Below, piece by piece: positions 41,369 through 52,200 of a stretch of 64,000 nucleotides of DNA. Below the pieces are notes generated by a model. It searched no databases and was not told where the DNA came from. It saw only the letters and a list, made by a program, of their open reading frames with translations. Within the stretch, counting starts at the first letter, position 1; each line of letters begins with the position of its first letter. Origin of the DNA: Bacteroides sp. Lineage in GTDB: Bacteria > Bacteroidota > Bacteroidia > Bacteroidales > Bacteroidaceae. Location of the stretch: contig JALCME010000015.1 of assembly GCA_022648295.1 (NCBI GenBank), positions 1 to 64,000 on the forward strand, in the 5' to 3' direction. The position numbers and the translations under genes were made by a program.

Positions 41369-43255
41369 TTATTCTATTCTTATTTCAGCCATACCCGGAT
41401 TTTCATTTTCACGAATCATACGGGTAGCTTTTAGAACAACATATCGTGCATATACCGGAGCAAAGAAAACCGACTGCCAGACAGGATGATTACGAATATT
41501 GGAGAATTCGCCTTTTGTCACCACCTGATCGATCTTGTCTGGTGACAAACCAACAGACAATTCATAATTTGCAATCAACCCTTTGTGATAAGAATGCTGA
41601 TCGGGTAAATAATAAAAAGAACGAATCAAACGTTTTTGCCCCAAGTCAATCAACACCTCATTCCCCTTTACAAAGCAAGTTGTGGTATCATTCCGGTCCA
41701 TGCACTTCTCCATCTCCTCAGCGTCAACGTTCGGAAGGGTAAACGAGTACCCTTTTACCTCAATTTCTTTAGAAGTAACTTGTGGAAGACGATCATCACC
41801 GGAATAGAATGCCTCTACATTATTAATACATAAACAGGCACGAGAATCAAGGAACCGCACCCGTATACGATTGGTCACGACCGTAGGAAAACGAAGAATC
41901 CGTTTGTAACCAATAGTCGTGGTTTCCTCTCCGGGTTTCACAGGCAACCACTGTTTATTACAATAATACTCTACAACAAATGATTTCACACGCTGTCCCA
42001 ATGGAATGTATTCCTGCAATAAGAAGCGATTTATCTTCTTTTTTTGCGGTAATTCAAACTCAAGGGTAGCCTGCTTTACTCCATCCGCAGTGGCCCAATA
42101 GGTATCATATTTTCCATCTGTCACTGCCTTTGCTGTAAATCCATCACCGCGCTCATTAGAAACATGTGGTTGTAATCCTGCCAATAAATTATGGGCTAAC
42201 TCATGCTGGACACGGAGATGAGCATTTACAGCATTGGCTGAATCCACCGGATGAATTAAGCCGTCACGGGTTATAGGGAAATTTAACAGCAGATTGGCAT
42301 TATGGCCTACACTACGATAGTAAAGATCTACCAACTGATCCACAGACTTCACCCGTGTATCTTCACCGGGATGGTAAAACCAACCCGGTCTGATGGATAC
42401 ATCACATTCACCGGGTACCCATTTATCCCCATCGGCATGACCATATTGCAATTCCTCATATTTCTCATAACCGGGATAAACATCTTTGGAGCGCAAAAGT
42501 GACCAATTAGTCGCCCCGGCAAAACCATTCTCATTTCCAATCCACCGGCATCCTGGACCTCCATCTGAGAAAATAATTGCCTCAGGCTGAAGTTCATCAA
42601 TCATTTTATATGCCCGTTCAAACTGATAATAAGTTTTCCGGTCTATTTTACGTACCTCTTTCGTTCCGCCGTACCAGCCGTCACCTCCATTGGCACCATC
42701 AAACCAGATTTCGGATATAGTACCATAATTAGTCAACAGCTCTTTCAAAGCCTTATAGAAGTAATCTACATATTCCGGTGTACCATAATTAGCCTGATGC
42801 CTGTCCCAGGGGGAGAGATATACTCCGAATTTCAAATTGTATTTTTTACATGCGGCAGCTAATTCACCGACAATATCACCTTTACCATTTTTATAAGGAG
42901 AGTTCCGGATGCAATACTCTGTAAGATGAGTGGGCCAAAGGCAGAATCCATCATGGTGTTTAGCTGTAACAATCGCCTCTTTAATACCAGTCTTTACACA
43001 CGTCTTCACCCACTGTTCACAATCCAGTTTTTTAGGATTGAATATCTCAGGAGAGACATCTCCATATCCCCACTCCTTATCATCAAATGTATTTAACCCA
43101 AAATGAACAAAAGCCAGCGTCTCCATTTGCTGCCACTTTATCTGTTTGGACAAAGGAAGTGGAGGTAACGGTTTCGGAGCATTCCGTAAAAGCGTTTCCC
43201 CACTGACTTGTAGGGCCAACAGCAACGAACAAACGAACAATATTCTTTTTCTCAT
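41369..43255 (-). CDS. GH29 alpha-L-fucosidase with discoidin-like C-terminal domain
   Basis: 628 residues with a signal peptide (ILFVCSLLLALQVSG). The catalytic barrel (about 35-350) has FVHFGLNTFDDKEWGYGDVS, TAKHHDGFCLWPT, FGVYLSPWDRHQANYG and nucleophile Asp186 (SEIWFDGANGG), then NLLLNFPITRDGLI. From about 370 to the end there are one or two F5/8-type-C-like beta-sandwiches (DGKYDTYWATADGVKQATLE, RIRVRFLDSRACLCINNVEA). The form is that of GH29 enzymes preferring alpha1,3/alpha1,4-fucose on branched Lewis-type motifs rather than free alpha1,2. That subgroup call is from memory. Its place in the operon fits fucose removal before GH35, GH20 and the mannosidases. Confidence 0.9.
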   Translation of the reverse strand: MRKRILFVCSLLLALQVSGETLLRNAPKPLPPLPLSKQIKWQQMETLAFVHFGLNTFDDKEWGYGDVSPEIFNPKKLDCEQWVKTCVKTGIKEAIVTAKHHDGFCLWPTHLTEYCIRNSPYKNGKGDIVGELAAACKKYNLKFGVYLSPWDRHQANYGTPEYVDYFYKALKELLTNYGTISEIWFDGANGGDGWYGGTKEVRKIDRKTYYQFERAYKMIDELQPEAIIFSDGGPGCRWIGNENGFAGATNWSLLRSKDVYPGYEKYEELQYGHADGDKWVPGECDVSIRPGWFYHPGEDTRVKSVDQLVDLYYRSVGHNANLLLNFPITRDGLIHPVDSANAVNAHLRVQHELAHNLLAGLQPHVSNERGDGFTAKAVTDGKYDTYWATADGVKQATLEFELPQKKKINRFLLQEYIPLGQRVKSFVVEYYCNKQWLPVKPGEETTTIGYKRILRFPTVVTNRIRVRFLDSRACLCINNVEAFYSGDDRLPQVTSKEIEVKGYSFTLPNVDAEEMEKCMDRNDTTTCFVKGNEVLIDLGQKRLIRSFYYLPDQHSYHKGLIANYELSVGLSPDKIDQVVTKGEFSNIRNHPVWQSVFFAPVYARYVVLKATRMIRENENPGMAEIRIE

Positions 43256-43366
43256 AAGTCTTTTATTTTTCCATTTCTAAAAAATAAAGCACCGTTAAAC
43301 AAACCTTTATAATATTACACCCAATCAGGTCACTGAACTAAAGAGAGATCGTATTAATAGTTTATT

Positions 43367-45697
43367 TTAACGTTTATACTCCATAGTAGTATATAGCATT
43401 TCCATTTGATGTATAAACCAACTCTCTGGAATATCCTTAGCTATACTCCCGTTAAAACTATATTTCAACTTGAGGGTAAATCCTCCACCTCCTTCAATAA
43501 AATCAAGAGTAAAAGGATGTATCCCCATAGACAATGCAGCCTGCCCACTTTTCTCTATAGCAGAATGCAAGCCGTCATTATCTACAATCACACGATTATC
43601 AAGGTATAACTTTCCACCGTCATCGCAAGTCAGGTAAAAAGTATAAATTCCGGTATACGGTACTTTAATATACCCCTTATATTTAAGAGCAAACGCCGCG
43701 GTAACAAAATCATTCGGAACACTTATTTCATCAACAATCTGCTCCTTATCACTTTTTTCCTTAATAGCCGATGTACTCTTAAATAGGCCATCGTAGAACG
43801 AACAGGATAAACCCTTTGAATAATGACCTATACGGAGCGGTTTAGCCCAAGGAACCTGATGATAATTAACCGTATAAATATCGCCACGTGCTCCATTTGG
43901 ATTAAATAAAGCAAATTTAATTTGTAAAGGTTGAGCCACTTTCAACGGTACAGCGAGTACTTCCGACTGAATAGTAGGAATAGAACCGTCCGTCGTATAA
44001 TGAACCGACATGGTAGCAAGTGGATTCTCTATTTTGAAAGTCGTTTCTTTCACAAATACACTCTCTTGGGCAAATCCTGATAAATCAGGCAACCGATAAT
44101 GTACTTGCATGGCATCCAACCGGGGAAAAGTAGCCAACAAACGTTCCGAGTAACTTTTAAACAAATCCTGATGAGTCCACAGGCGTTCAGCTAAAGCAGT
44201 CAAACGAGGAAATAGCATAAAATCCGCCCGTTGCTCGGAAGGGATTTTTTCCGTCCACATATTGGCTTGTGCCCCTTTTATCAGCTGTACCTTATCAACA
44301 GGAAAATCATTACCGGCAACATTCATATGATAGACTGCTTCCAAAGAGCTTCTATCCGGAGGATAATCAAAATATAACGGATTAGTAGGCGACATAATCA
44401 CAGGATTACCATTGCGCGCAGCTTTAGGCAGGGAAGTATGCACCCACCCTCTCCAATACATCACATTAACCGAGGGATCAAGATCTCCATCAATTGCATC
44501 GTCCCAAGTAATGACCTGACGTCCTTTCGATTTAATAAAATCAGTAACCCGGTGTACAAAATAGGTCTGCAACTCATTAAAATCTTTCATACCGGAATCC
44601 TTCATGAACTTTTTGCAGAGTTCGGAATGCGACCATACCGTTTTATCTACCTCATCCGCTCCGATATGAATGTACTTTGAAGGAAACAAATCCATCACCT
44701 CTGACAAGACATTATTCACGAATGTATAAACATCCTCCTTGCATGGACAAAGCGGAGTCGTGAACGTTTCTCCCCAACCTGTTTTTTCAACACCAGCCAA
44801 ATAGGGATACTCCGCAATGGCAGCCAACATATGCCCCGGCATATCTATTTCAGGAATAAGATCTATGTGGCGGACGGTGGCATAACGCACCAAATCCCTG
44901 ATTTGCTCTTGCGTATAATAACCCCCGTAAAGTTGCTTTCCGTCCTTATTAATGATATAACGCTGATCTATTTTAAAATCAGGGTTTTCCTTTACCATCT
45001 TCATGCAAAGAGAGTCTTGATTGTTAAATGTCCGCCAAGCCCCTTGCATAGTAAGCTCCGGGTATTTCTTTATTTCAATACGCCATCCTTGGTCATCGGT
45101 CAGATGCAAATGCAACTTATTCATTTTGAACAAAGCCATCCGGTCAATCTGCTTCTTCAAATAATCAATAGAAAAGAAATGTCTGGAGACATCGACCATA
45201 CAACCGCGCCATGAAAAAGCCGGTTGATCGGAAATGCGTAGTGCCGGCAAAGAAATAGCAGATTCCACTTTAGTTCCCTTTTCGACCTCTACAGGTAATA
45301 ATTGCCTGATGGTTTGTATAGCATAAAAGGCTCCGGCACTACCGGAAGCTTCAACGGTTATCTTTTCCGGAGTAATGGAAAGGCGATAAGCTTCAGGTTC
45401 CTTCAACTCGGCACTATAATCAAACTCTATTGAATTAGCTCCCTTCTCAAAACTAAGTCCCCGCCCAAGCAACGGACTCACCAACGATTGAAAATAAGCC
45501 ACCTCCTTCACAAAACGTCCTTCATCTTTGACAACAAGACGCGTTGCAGATGATAACACGAAATTTCCTTTCTGCATTTCCAGCTGTTGAGGAAAAGGTA
45601 TGAGAGACGGTTCCACAACACCATCTTTGGCATCCGCAGAGCATACAGAGAAGATTAAACAAACCAACAATAAGAATCTAACAGATATTTTTTTCAT
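43367..45697 (-). CDS. GH20 beta-N-acetylhexosaminidase with C-terminal PA14-like domain
   Basis: 776 residues with a signal peptide (FLLLVCLIFSVCSADA). A GH20b-type N-terminal domain (about 30-155) precedes the catalytic barrel: SWRGCMVDVSRHFFSIDYLK, KLHLHLTDDQGWRIEIKKYP, GHMLAAIAEYPYLAG and the catalytic pair Asp348/Glu349 (YIHIGADEVDKTVW). Then comes a chitobiase-type beta domain (YTTDGSIPTIQSEV) and a PA14-like domain at about 630-770 (VPYTGIYTFYLTCDDGGKLY, IHPFTLDFIEGGGGF) that may bind glycan. It removes terminal beta-GlcNAc (or GalNAc) by substrate-assisted catalysis. Twenty bases separate it from GH35. Confidence 0.93.
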   Translation of the reverse strand: MKKISVRFLLLVCLIFSVCSADAKDGVVEPSLIPFPQQLEMQKGNFVLSSATRLVVKDEGRFVKEVAYFQSLVSPLLGRGLSFEKGANSIEFDYSAELKEPEAYRLSITPEKITVEASGSAGAFYAIQTIRQLLPVEVEKGTKVESAISLPALRISDQPAFSWRGCMVDVSRHFFSIDYLKKQIDRMALFKMNKLHLHLTDDQGWRIEIKKYPELTMQGAWRTFNNQDSLCMKMVKENPDFKIDQRYIINKDGKQLYGGYYTQEQIRDLVRYATVRHIDLIPEIDMPGHMLAAIAEYPYLAGVEKTGWGETFTTPLCPCKEDVYTFVNNVLSEVMDLFPSKYIHIGADEVDKTVWSHSELCKKFMKDSGMKDFNELQTYFVHRVTDFIKSKGRQVITWDDAIDGDLDPSVNVMYWRGWVHTSLPKAARNGNPVIMSPTNPLYFDYPPDRSSLEAVYHMNVAGNDFPVDKVQLIKGAQANMWTEKIPSEQRADFMLFPRLTALAERLWTHQDLFKSYSERLLATFPRLDAMQVHYRLPDLSGFAQESVFVKETTFKIENPLATMSVHYTTDGSIPTIQSEVLAVPLKVAQPLQIKFALFNPNGARGDIYTVNYHQVPWAKPLRIGHYSKGLSCSFYDGLFKSTSAIKEKSDKEQIVDEISVPNDFVTAAFALKYKGYIKVPYTGIYTFYLTCDDGGKLYLDNRVIVDNDGLHSAIEKSGQAALSMGIHPFTLDFIEGGGGFTLKLKYSFNGSIAKDIPESWFIHQMEMLYTTMEYKR

Positions 45698-45716
45698 GGT
45701 AAACCGAGTATGTCTT

Positions 45717-47624
45717 TTAATTCATTTTCAACTGATTTAAAATAGGAGCCTTCAACATATGCACTTCTGATTGAGATTGGTCATTAAGCTGCTCAAAGAT
45801 TTCTATTCTATTTGCTCCTTTTGTCAACCAAACACCAGGTATATAAAGGGTTTGTTGGGGACCAATGTTCCAATAACGGCCAATATTATGCCCATTAATA
45901 AATATAATTCCTTTACCCCATGCACTCATATCAATAAACGTATCACCAACCTTGTCCAGATTAAAGGTACCTTCATAAACCACAGGACGTCCTTTCAAGG
46001 AAGTAGTTGCACGTGACTGATTAGAGTAGACATCTGGCGACGGAAGTTTTGAGAAGTCAGGTTCCTTATCCATTGGTAATTTGTACATTCCCCAGTCTCC
46101 ATCCATCTCCATATCATTAATCTTCACCGGTGAAATAATACCTTTATTGTTATGCACTATTTCAGAGCCATAGTTAATCCGGCCCATATTTTCTACCAAG
46201 ATTTGAAGTGTCGAATTAAAAGGAATATCAATATCCAATGAATACTTCTTAAAACAACGATTCAATTCCCCTACTTTTTCTCCATTAACATAAACCACCG
46301 CATAATCACGTAACCCGGGAACCTCCAATGTGCCGTTGATAGGTTGGTTAAAATGCCTGGTATAAAGTACATAACCATAGCCTTGCCCAAGTTGCTCAAA
46401 AGTCATTGGAGTTTCACCCTCCACTTTAACAGATTCTTTCTCAATATATCCCAAAACATCTGCGACACGTTGCAGCTTGATGGAAGGTATTCCGATAACG
46501 GGTATGCGTGCAGGTACGGAAGGGAGTTTGTGTTTGACATATTTCCCAATCACGGCCCGCAAAGAGTCATATTTAGGCGTTGCCCAACCAGCTTCACTAA
46601 TCGGTGCATCATAGTCATAGCTAGTCAAATCCGGTTGAATATCATGCTTATTATCATAGTTGGCTCCACTGGTAAAACCAAAGTTCGTTCCTCCGTGAAC
46701 CATGTACAAGTTAAAAGACACACCATTCTTTAAATAGTCATCTGCTTTACGAGCTACCGTAGAAGCATCTACGGACGGAAAAGGTTCGGCCCAATGATGC
46801 AACCATCCTGTATAGAACTCAGCAACCATGTATGGTCCCACTCCACCATGAAACTTATCCACCGCTTTCTTTAAATTAGCTATATTATTTTCGCCGTTTG
46901 CAGTAGGTAATACTCCATCCAATGCACCTCCTTGAAATAGCCAAGTCCCATCTGAAGTGAACAATTCCGTATTGAAGCCGGCACCAACCAATTGCTCTTT
47001 AATCTTCTCGTTATAACGTCGGTGCTCTTCCAATGGAATATCTTTGCGTTGTGAAGCATAAGAACCAAATTCATTCTCCACCTGTACCATGATAATCGGA
47101 CCTCCATTGGTAACAAGCAAATCTTTCACCTCTTGATAAAGACGTTTGATATACAAATTAGTATATTTAAGGAAAAGAGGATTATCGCGACGTAGCTCCA
47201 AGCCTTTAATATTTTGTAACCACCATGGATAACCACCAAATTCCCATTCTGCACAAGCATAAGGACCTACCCGGAGTATGACGTGTAATCCCTCCTCCTG
47301 TGCAATCTTTATAAATTCCTTTATATTTTTATCACCACTAAAATCCCACTTCCCCGGTTCCGGCTCATGCTGATTCCAAAAAACATAAGTAGCCACAGTA
47401 TTTAGCCCCATTGCTTTAAGCATTTGCATCCGATGCCGCCAATATTCATGGGGTATCCTATTATAATGCATTTCACCGGAAAGTATTTGAATGGGACACC
47501 CGTCAAAAACGAACTGCCCGTTCTTTATTTCAAAGGTTTGTATGCGATGTGCTTTAGCAACAACCGAAAATATAAAAAGAAACAGCAAAAAACTTAGTTT
47601 TCTCATTCTTATGTACATTTGCAT
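45717..47624 (-). CDS. GH35 beta-galactosidase
   Basis: 635 residues with a signal peptide (FLLFLFIFSVVAKA). The TIM barrel shows the family signatures: GEMHYNRIPHEYWRHRMQML, NTVATYVFWNQHEPEPGKWD, acid/base Glu185 (IIMVQVENEFGSYA) and nucleophile Glu269 (YMVAEFYTGWLHHW). C-terminal jelly-roll domains end with VNGHNIGRYW-like INGHNIGRYWNIGPQQTLYI. Family members in Bacteroides often favour beta1,3-galactose. Here it would remove outer galactose from an N-glycan antenna in the periplasm. It is the first enzyme gene after SusD and is separated from it by a hairpin. Confidence 0.93.
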   Translation of the reverse strand: MQMYIRMRKLSFLLFLFIFSVVAKAHRIQTFEIKNGQFVFDGCPIQILSGEMHYNRIPHEYWRHRMQMLKAMGLNTVATYVFWNQHEPEPGKWDFSGDKNIKEFIKIAQEEGLHVILRVGPYACAEWEFGGYPWWLQNIKGLELRRDNPLFLKYTNLYIKRLYQEVKDLLVTNGGPIIMVQVENEFGSYASQRKDIPLEEHRRYNEKIKEQLVGAGFNTELFTSDGTWLFQGGALDGVLPTANGENNIANLKKAVDKFHGGVGPYMVAEFYTGWLHHWAEPFPSVDASTVARKADDYLKNGVSFNLYMVHGGTNFGFTSGANYDNKHDIQPDLTSYDYDAPISEAGWATPKYDSLRAVIGKYVKHKLPSVPARIPVIGIPSIKLQRVADVLGYIEKESVKVEGETPMTFEQLGQGYGYVLYTRHFNQPINGTLEVPGLRDYAVVYVNGEKVGELNRCFKKYSLDIDIPFNSTLQILVENMGRINYGSEIVHNNKGIISPVKINDMEMDGDWGMYKLPMDKEPDFSKLPSPDVYSNQSRATTSLKGRPVVYEGTFNLDKVGDTFIDMSAWGKGIIFINGHNIGRYWNIGPQQTLYIPGVWLTKGANRIEIFEQLNDQSQSEVHMLKAPILNQLKMN

Positions 47625-47635
47625 GAATAAAACGA

Positions 47636-47678
47636 TTAAAAGAAAGCCAGTTCTCTTTAAGGGGGATACTGGCTTTCT
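47636..47678 (-). terminator. Intercistronic hairpin between susD and the enzyme genes
   Basis: A perfect 11-bp stem AGAAAGCCAGT (47641-47651) / ACTGGCTTTCT (47668-47678) is followed on the minus strand by TTTTAATCG. It lies between the SusD stop (47700) and the GH35 start (47624). A leaky terminator here would give more SusC/SusD than enzyme, as often seen in Bacteroides loci. Confidence 0.65.
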
Positions 47679-47699
47679 CTATTTCATCTCTTTTCCCTA

Positions 47700-49280
47700 T
47701 TACCAACCAGGATTGTTAGGTAATAAATTACTATTTAGTCCAACTTCATTTAAAGGCACAGGCCATAAATAGTCACGTTGTGAATTGAAGCTTCTATCTT
47801 CAACTTTAACATAACTACCATAATCTCCTCTACTATTATCAAAGTTGTTTAGAATTCCATAAGCAGTACCATTCATAACCTCTTCTCCAATATGCCATCT
47901 TCTTATATCAAATAAGCGGATACCTTCCATAGGAAATTCCACATGACGCTCACGACGGATAATCTTGCGTAATGCATCTCTATCTGTGGTAGTCACAATA
48001 GGCATACCCACTCCTTTACGTTCTCTTACGGCATTGATTGCATTTAAGACGGAAGCATCGATTGGATTCCCAGATTCTACGACAGCCTCGGCATACGTTA
48101 GTAAGACCTCCGGGTAACGCAGCAAAACAATGTCGTTATAGGAATTAGTATCCCAGCTACCTTCTATATCAGCAGGAATATATTTACGATAATAATATCC
48201 ACTGAAGGAAGCGTTACTTGCCCCCAAACGGTCAGCCGAGCTTGACTTGGTGATATCAATCGTCACTCCATTTACAGAAGAACCAGGTAAAACCACCGTT
48301 AAAGCTAAACGTGGATCACGATTTGCCGTCGGATGATTAGGATCATATAATGGGGATTCATCAATCGTTTTGCCATCCACACACTCATAAGCATCAATCA
48401 AACCTTTCAAAGGAACTACCTGTCCCCACCCAGTAAGTGAAGGAGCTCCAACCCAAGTTGCCATCGGATTGGTATATGTACCTTTAATATACTGAGCGGC
48501 AAGCATTATCTCCTTGCTCGTTTTATTCGTCCCGTTAAATAGACTAAGATAATTATCATCAATGGCATAGTTATACTCACTCGAAGTAATGATTTGCTTT
48601 GAAGCATCTATAGCAACTTGCCATCTACCATCAAACAACGCAGCTCTTGCCAACAAGCCCAATGCAGCCCCTTTGGTAACACGCCCATAGTCCGATTCAG
48701 GATAACTAACGGGCAAATAATCGTTGTCCGTCACATCCTTCAACTCTGCAACCACAAAATCAATAATAGCTGCTTTCGATGTACGTGAAGCCTTAAATTC
48801 ATCAATACTCTGGATGTGATCAATCAAAGGAACATCGCCAAAGAAGCCTGTCAACTGAATATAAGCATAAGCACGTAAAACACGTACTTCAGCACTATAC
48901 CTGTTATGCATCTCAGTGCTCAAGCTGGTCACCTTATCAATATTGTCCAGTACATTATTACAAGCCGCAATCATCTTGTAATAATGATCCCATGTATTTA
49001 AGAATACTCCTGTAGATGTAGTGGCACTACCGTTACCTGCATATTGAATATCCGACGGCCAGTTAGACCAAGAATAGCTATCATCTGTAGCACATGATAT
49101 AAAAGCCTGTAAATCGGTGTTTCCCAAACGTCTATAAGCATAGTTTACAGCTTTCTGTACATCATCCTGAGATTTCCAATAAGTCGTATCCACCGTACTA
49201 TCCAACGGTTGAAAATCTAGATCGCAAGAATTCAATCCCAGTAATAATGATAACAATATATATATACTATATCTTTTCAT
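47700..49280 (-). CDS. SusD/RagB-family surface glycan-binding lipoprotein
   Basis: 526 residues. A lipoprotein signal ends LLGLNSC and is followed by DLDFQPLDSTVD, acidic as expected for the surface. SusD marks are YWKSQDDVQKAVNYAYRRLG, YYKMIAACNNVLDNIDKV, EVRVLRAYAYIQLTGFFGDVP, LLARAALFDGRW, SYNDIVLLRYPEVLLTYAEA and an ending RDYLWPVPLNEVGLNSNLLP with NNPGW. This C-terminal pattern is typical of the RagB/SusD family. It caps the SusC barrel encoded 11 bp upstream and binds the target glycan outside the cell. Confidence 0.95.
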   Translation of the reverse strand: MKRYSIYILLSLLLGLNSCDLDFQPLDSTVDTTYWKSQDDVQKAVNYAYRRLGNTDLQAFISCATDDSYSWSNWPSDIQYAGNGSATTSTGVFLNTWDHYYKMIAACNNVLDNIDKVTSLSTEMHNRYSAEVRVLRAYAYIQLTGFFGDVPLIDHIQSIDEFKASRTSKAAIIDFVVAELKDVTDNDYLPVSYPESDYGRVTKGAALGLLARAALFDGRWQVAIDASKQIITSSEYNYAIDDNYLSLFNGTNKTSKEIMLAAQYIKGTYTNPMATWVGAPSLTGWGQVVPLKGLIDAYECVDGKTIDESPLYDPNHPTANRDPRLALTVVLPGSSVNGVTIDITKSSSADRLGASNASFSGYYYRKYIPADIEGSWDTNSYNDIVLLRYPEVLLTYAEAVVESGNPIDASVLNAINAVRERKGVGMPIVTTTDRDALRKIIRRERHVEFPMEGIRLFDIRRWHIGEEVMNGTAYGILNNFDNSRGDYGSYVKVEDRSFNSQRDYLWPVPLNEVGLNSNLLPNNPGW

Positions 49281-49291
49281 AATTCATCTTT

Positions 49292-52200
49292 TTAAAATTC
49301 TAAATTCATACCGAATGTATAGGTTTTCACCTGTGGATAATATCTGCTCTCGTTAGGAGCTTCCGGATCTATATCGTCGGGAAGTCCCGTAAATGTAAAG
49401 AGGTTGGATCCACTGACATATAGTCTGCATTTAGAAATAAATGTTTTACTAAGCAAAGATTTGGGGAGAGTATAACCTAACTGTATATTCTTCACCCGCA
49501 AATAAGAACCGCTCTTAACCCAGAATGATGAAGATTGATAATTCTGCCACCCCGTACTCAAGCGAGGGAAGGATGCATCTGTATTTTCAGGTGTCCAACT
49601 ATCAAAATGTATTTTCTTAAAATTGCCATCTGTATTTACCGGCGCACGTTGCATAACCACGGTATTAATGCTCACTTTACCAACTCCCTGTAAGAAAGTT
49701 GAGAAATCAAAGCCTTTATAAGATGTAGCCAAATTTATTCCATAAGTGTAGCGAGGTATATTGCTCCCTAAATAAGACATATCATCAAAACCAAAGGCTC
49801 CATTAACTTTCTTGTTATAGATTAAGTCTCCCAAAGTCACATTATCTGAGAATTTCTGATATTTATTCAAGTCCTCAGGAGTCTGATACATACCCAGTAC
49901 CTGATATCCATAGAATGAATTGATAGGCTTTCCAACAACCAGCCCTGTCACAACATTGTTATTATCAGATGTCAAACGATCAGTCCCCTTCAAGTCAACA
50001 ACCTTATTCTTCACATCTGCAATATTAAAGCCTACCGAATAATTGAAGTCTTTTCCTATTTTATCCCGATAATTTATAGCAAATTCCCAGCCATTGTTCT
50101 TTACAGAAGCGGCATTCTGTACAGGAGCAGATAAACCTACTGAATAAGGGATCGGTAAACGAAGAAGAATATCATCTGTCTTTTTGATATAATAATCAAA
50201 CGTAACGTCTAATTTGCCGGAGAGAACAGTCGCATCAAATCCAAAATCAGTCATTTCGGTTGTCTCCCATGTCAGATTATTATTAGGATAAATTTCCAAA
50301 CCGGCAGCAGAGTTCAATATTCCACCAAACGGGTAGCTATAAGAAGAATATTGCGTTTGATAAGGATAATAAATTAAAGAGCCATAGGAATCTATTGTCT
50401 GGTCATTTCCTAACTGCCCCCATGAAGCACGGATCTTTAAATTATCAAAGATATTGTACTTTTTCAAGAAATTCTCTTCAGATATTCTCCATCCTACAGA
50501 GAATGAAGGAAATACGCCCCATCTTTGATCTTTTGAGAAGCGTGATGAGCCATCCCGTCTTACATTGGCTTCAAATAAGTATTTACCTTGATAAGAATAA
50601 TTCAAGCGTCCGAAATAAGACATCAAGCCATATTGCCATGCCGTCCCACCATTTGTCTGGGAACTCTCAGCCCCGGCATTAATCTGGTCCAAACCATTAG
50701 GAATGCCATATCTATAAGCCTCCAGATCGTCTTCGCGCTCACGTAAATAGCTTATACCACCTAATATCGTAAATTCATGTTCCCCAAAGCTCTTTTTATA
50801 ATTAACCAGTCCCTGATAATTACCTTGGAAATATTTATTAGATTGCTTTGTCAACTGATTCCGGCCAAACGTAACAGTCTCCCCATTAGATGGGTACTCC
50901 GTATTATAAGTTAATGCAAAATCTTGAATGCTGTTATTCATGTATTCCATCTTAACTCCTACGCTACCGGTTATAGTCAAGCCCTTTATAGGAGTATAAA
51001 CACCCCTGAAATTACCGGTAAACAAGTCACTCTTATACGCGTGGTCACCTCCTTCTTCAGCGATTCTTAACGGATTGCTCGAGCCTCGGATGATAGCCCA
51101 ACTCCCGTCGGTATACCGACTTGCATTAAGGGGATTTGCAACAGCAAGATTATTAGTCAGGTTCCATGCCGTAGTCGGTTCAGTACGCTTCTGTAAGCGC
51201 GCAGAAATATCAGCACTCAGATGAAAGTTATTAGTCACTTCAGCATCTGTATTCAAACGAACGCTTAAACGCTGAAATCCCATATTCTCAATCAATCCGT
51301 CTTGATCAAAATAATTTGCTGATAAAGCATATTTTATTTTTTCTCCACCACCCGTAAAGCCAACGCTGTGTTCTTGTTGAAATCCACTGCCGGTTTTCAT
51401 TAAATCGCCTAACAAATAAGAGTCCGGATATCTGTTAACATCCCTATTAGGATCATCATAAGCATTAATCTGACTTTGACTATAAATATCCGTACCATAG
51501 GTTCTATTCATCAACTTCATAAAATCCTGTGCTCCAACATATTTGGCAACACCCATAGCATCTTGCCAACCAAAATAGTTAGAGTAAGTAATTTTAGAAT
51601 GGTTTTCCTTTCCCCGCCTTGTAGTAATCAGGATAACTCCATTTGCCGCCCGTATGCCATAAATGGAAGATGCCGCTGCATCTTTCAGAATAGACATGGA
51701 AGTTATATCATTAGCATCTACATCGTCAATATCACCTTCTACACCGTCAATTAAGACCAAGGGAGCATTATTATTCAATGTACCGACACCTCTAATTCTG
51801 ATTGTACCCTTATTCAATCCCGGCTGTCCCGTAGAGCTCGTAATAGTTACTCCAGGAGCCATACCTTGCAATGTTGCAGACAATTGCCCGGAAGGCTTAC
51901 TAACTAATTCATCACTATTCAAGGCAGATATGGAACCGGTCAAATTCACTTTTTTCTGTGTACCATAAGCAACTACCACTACTTCATTAAGCGTTTTGAC
52001 ATCATCAGCCAATACAATATTATAGCTTGAAGCCCCGGCTTTGATAGCAACTTCCTTTGTCTTCATGCCCACATAAGAGATGATAAGTGTTGTAGCATTA
52101 GCAGGAATAGACAGTGAGAATTTACCATCAATATCGGTAATCGTACCCATAGTAGTTCCTTTTACAGCAACGGAAGCCCCTATAATAGGGTCTCCATCAG

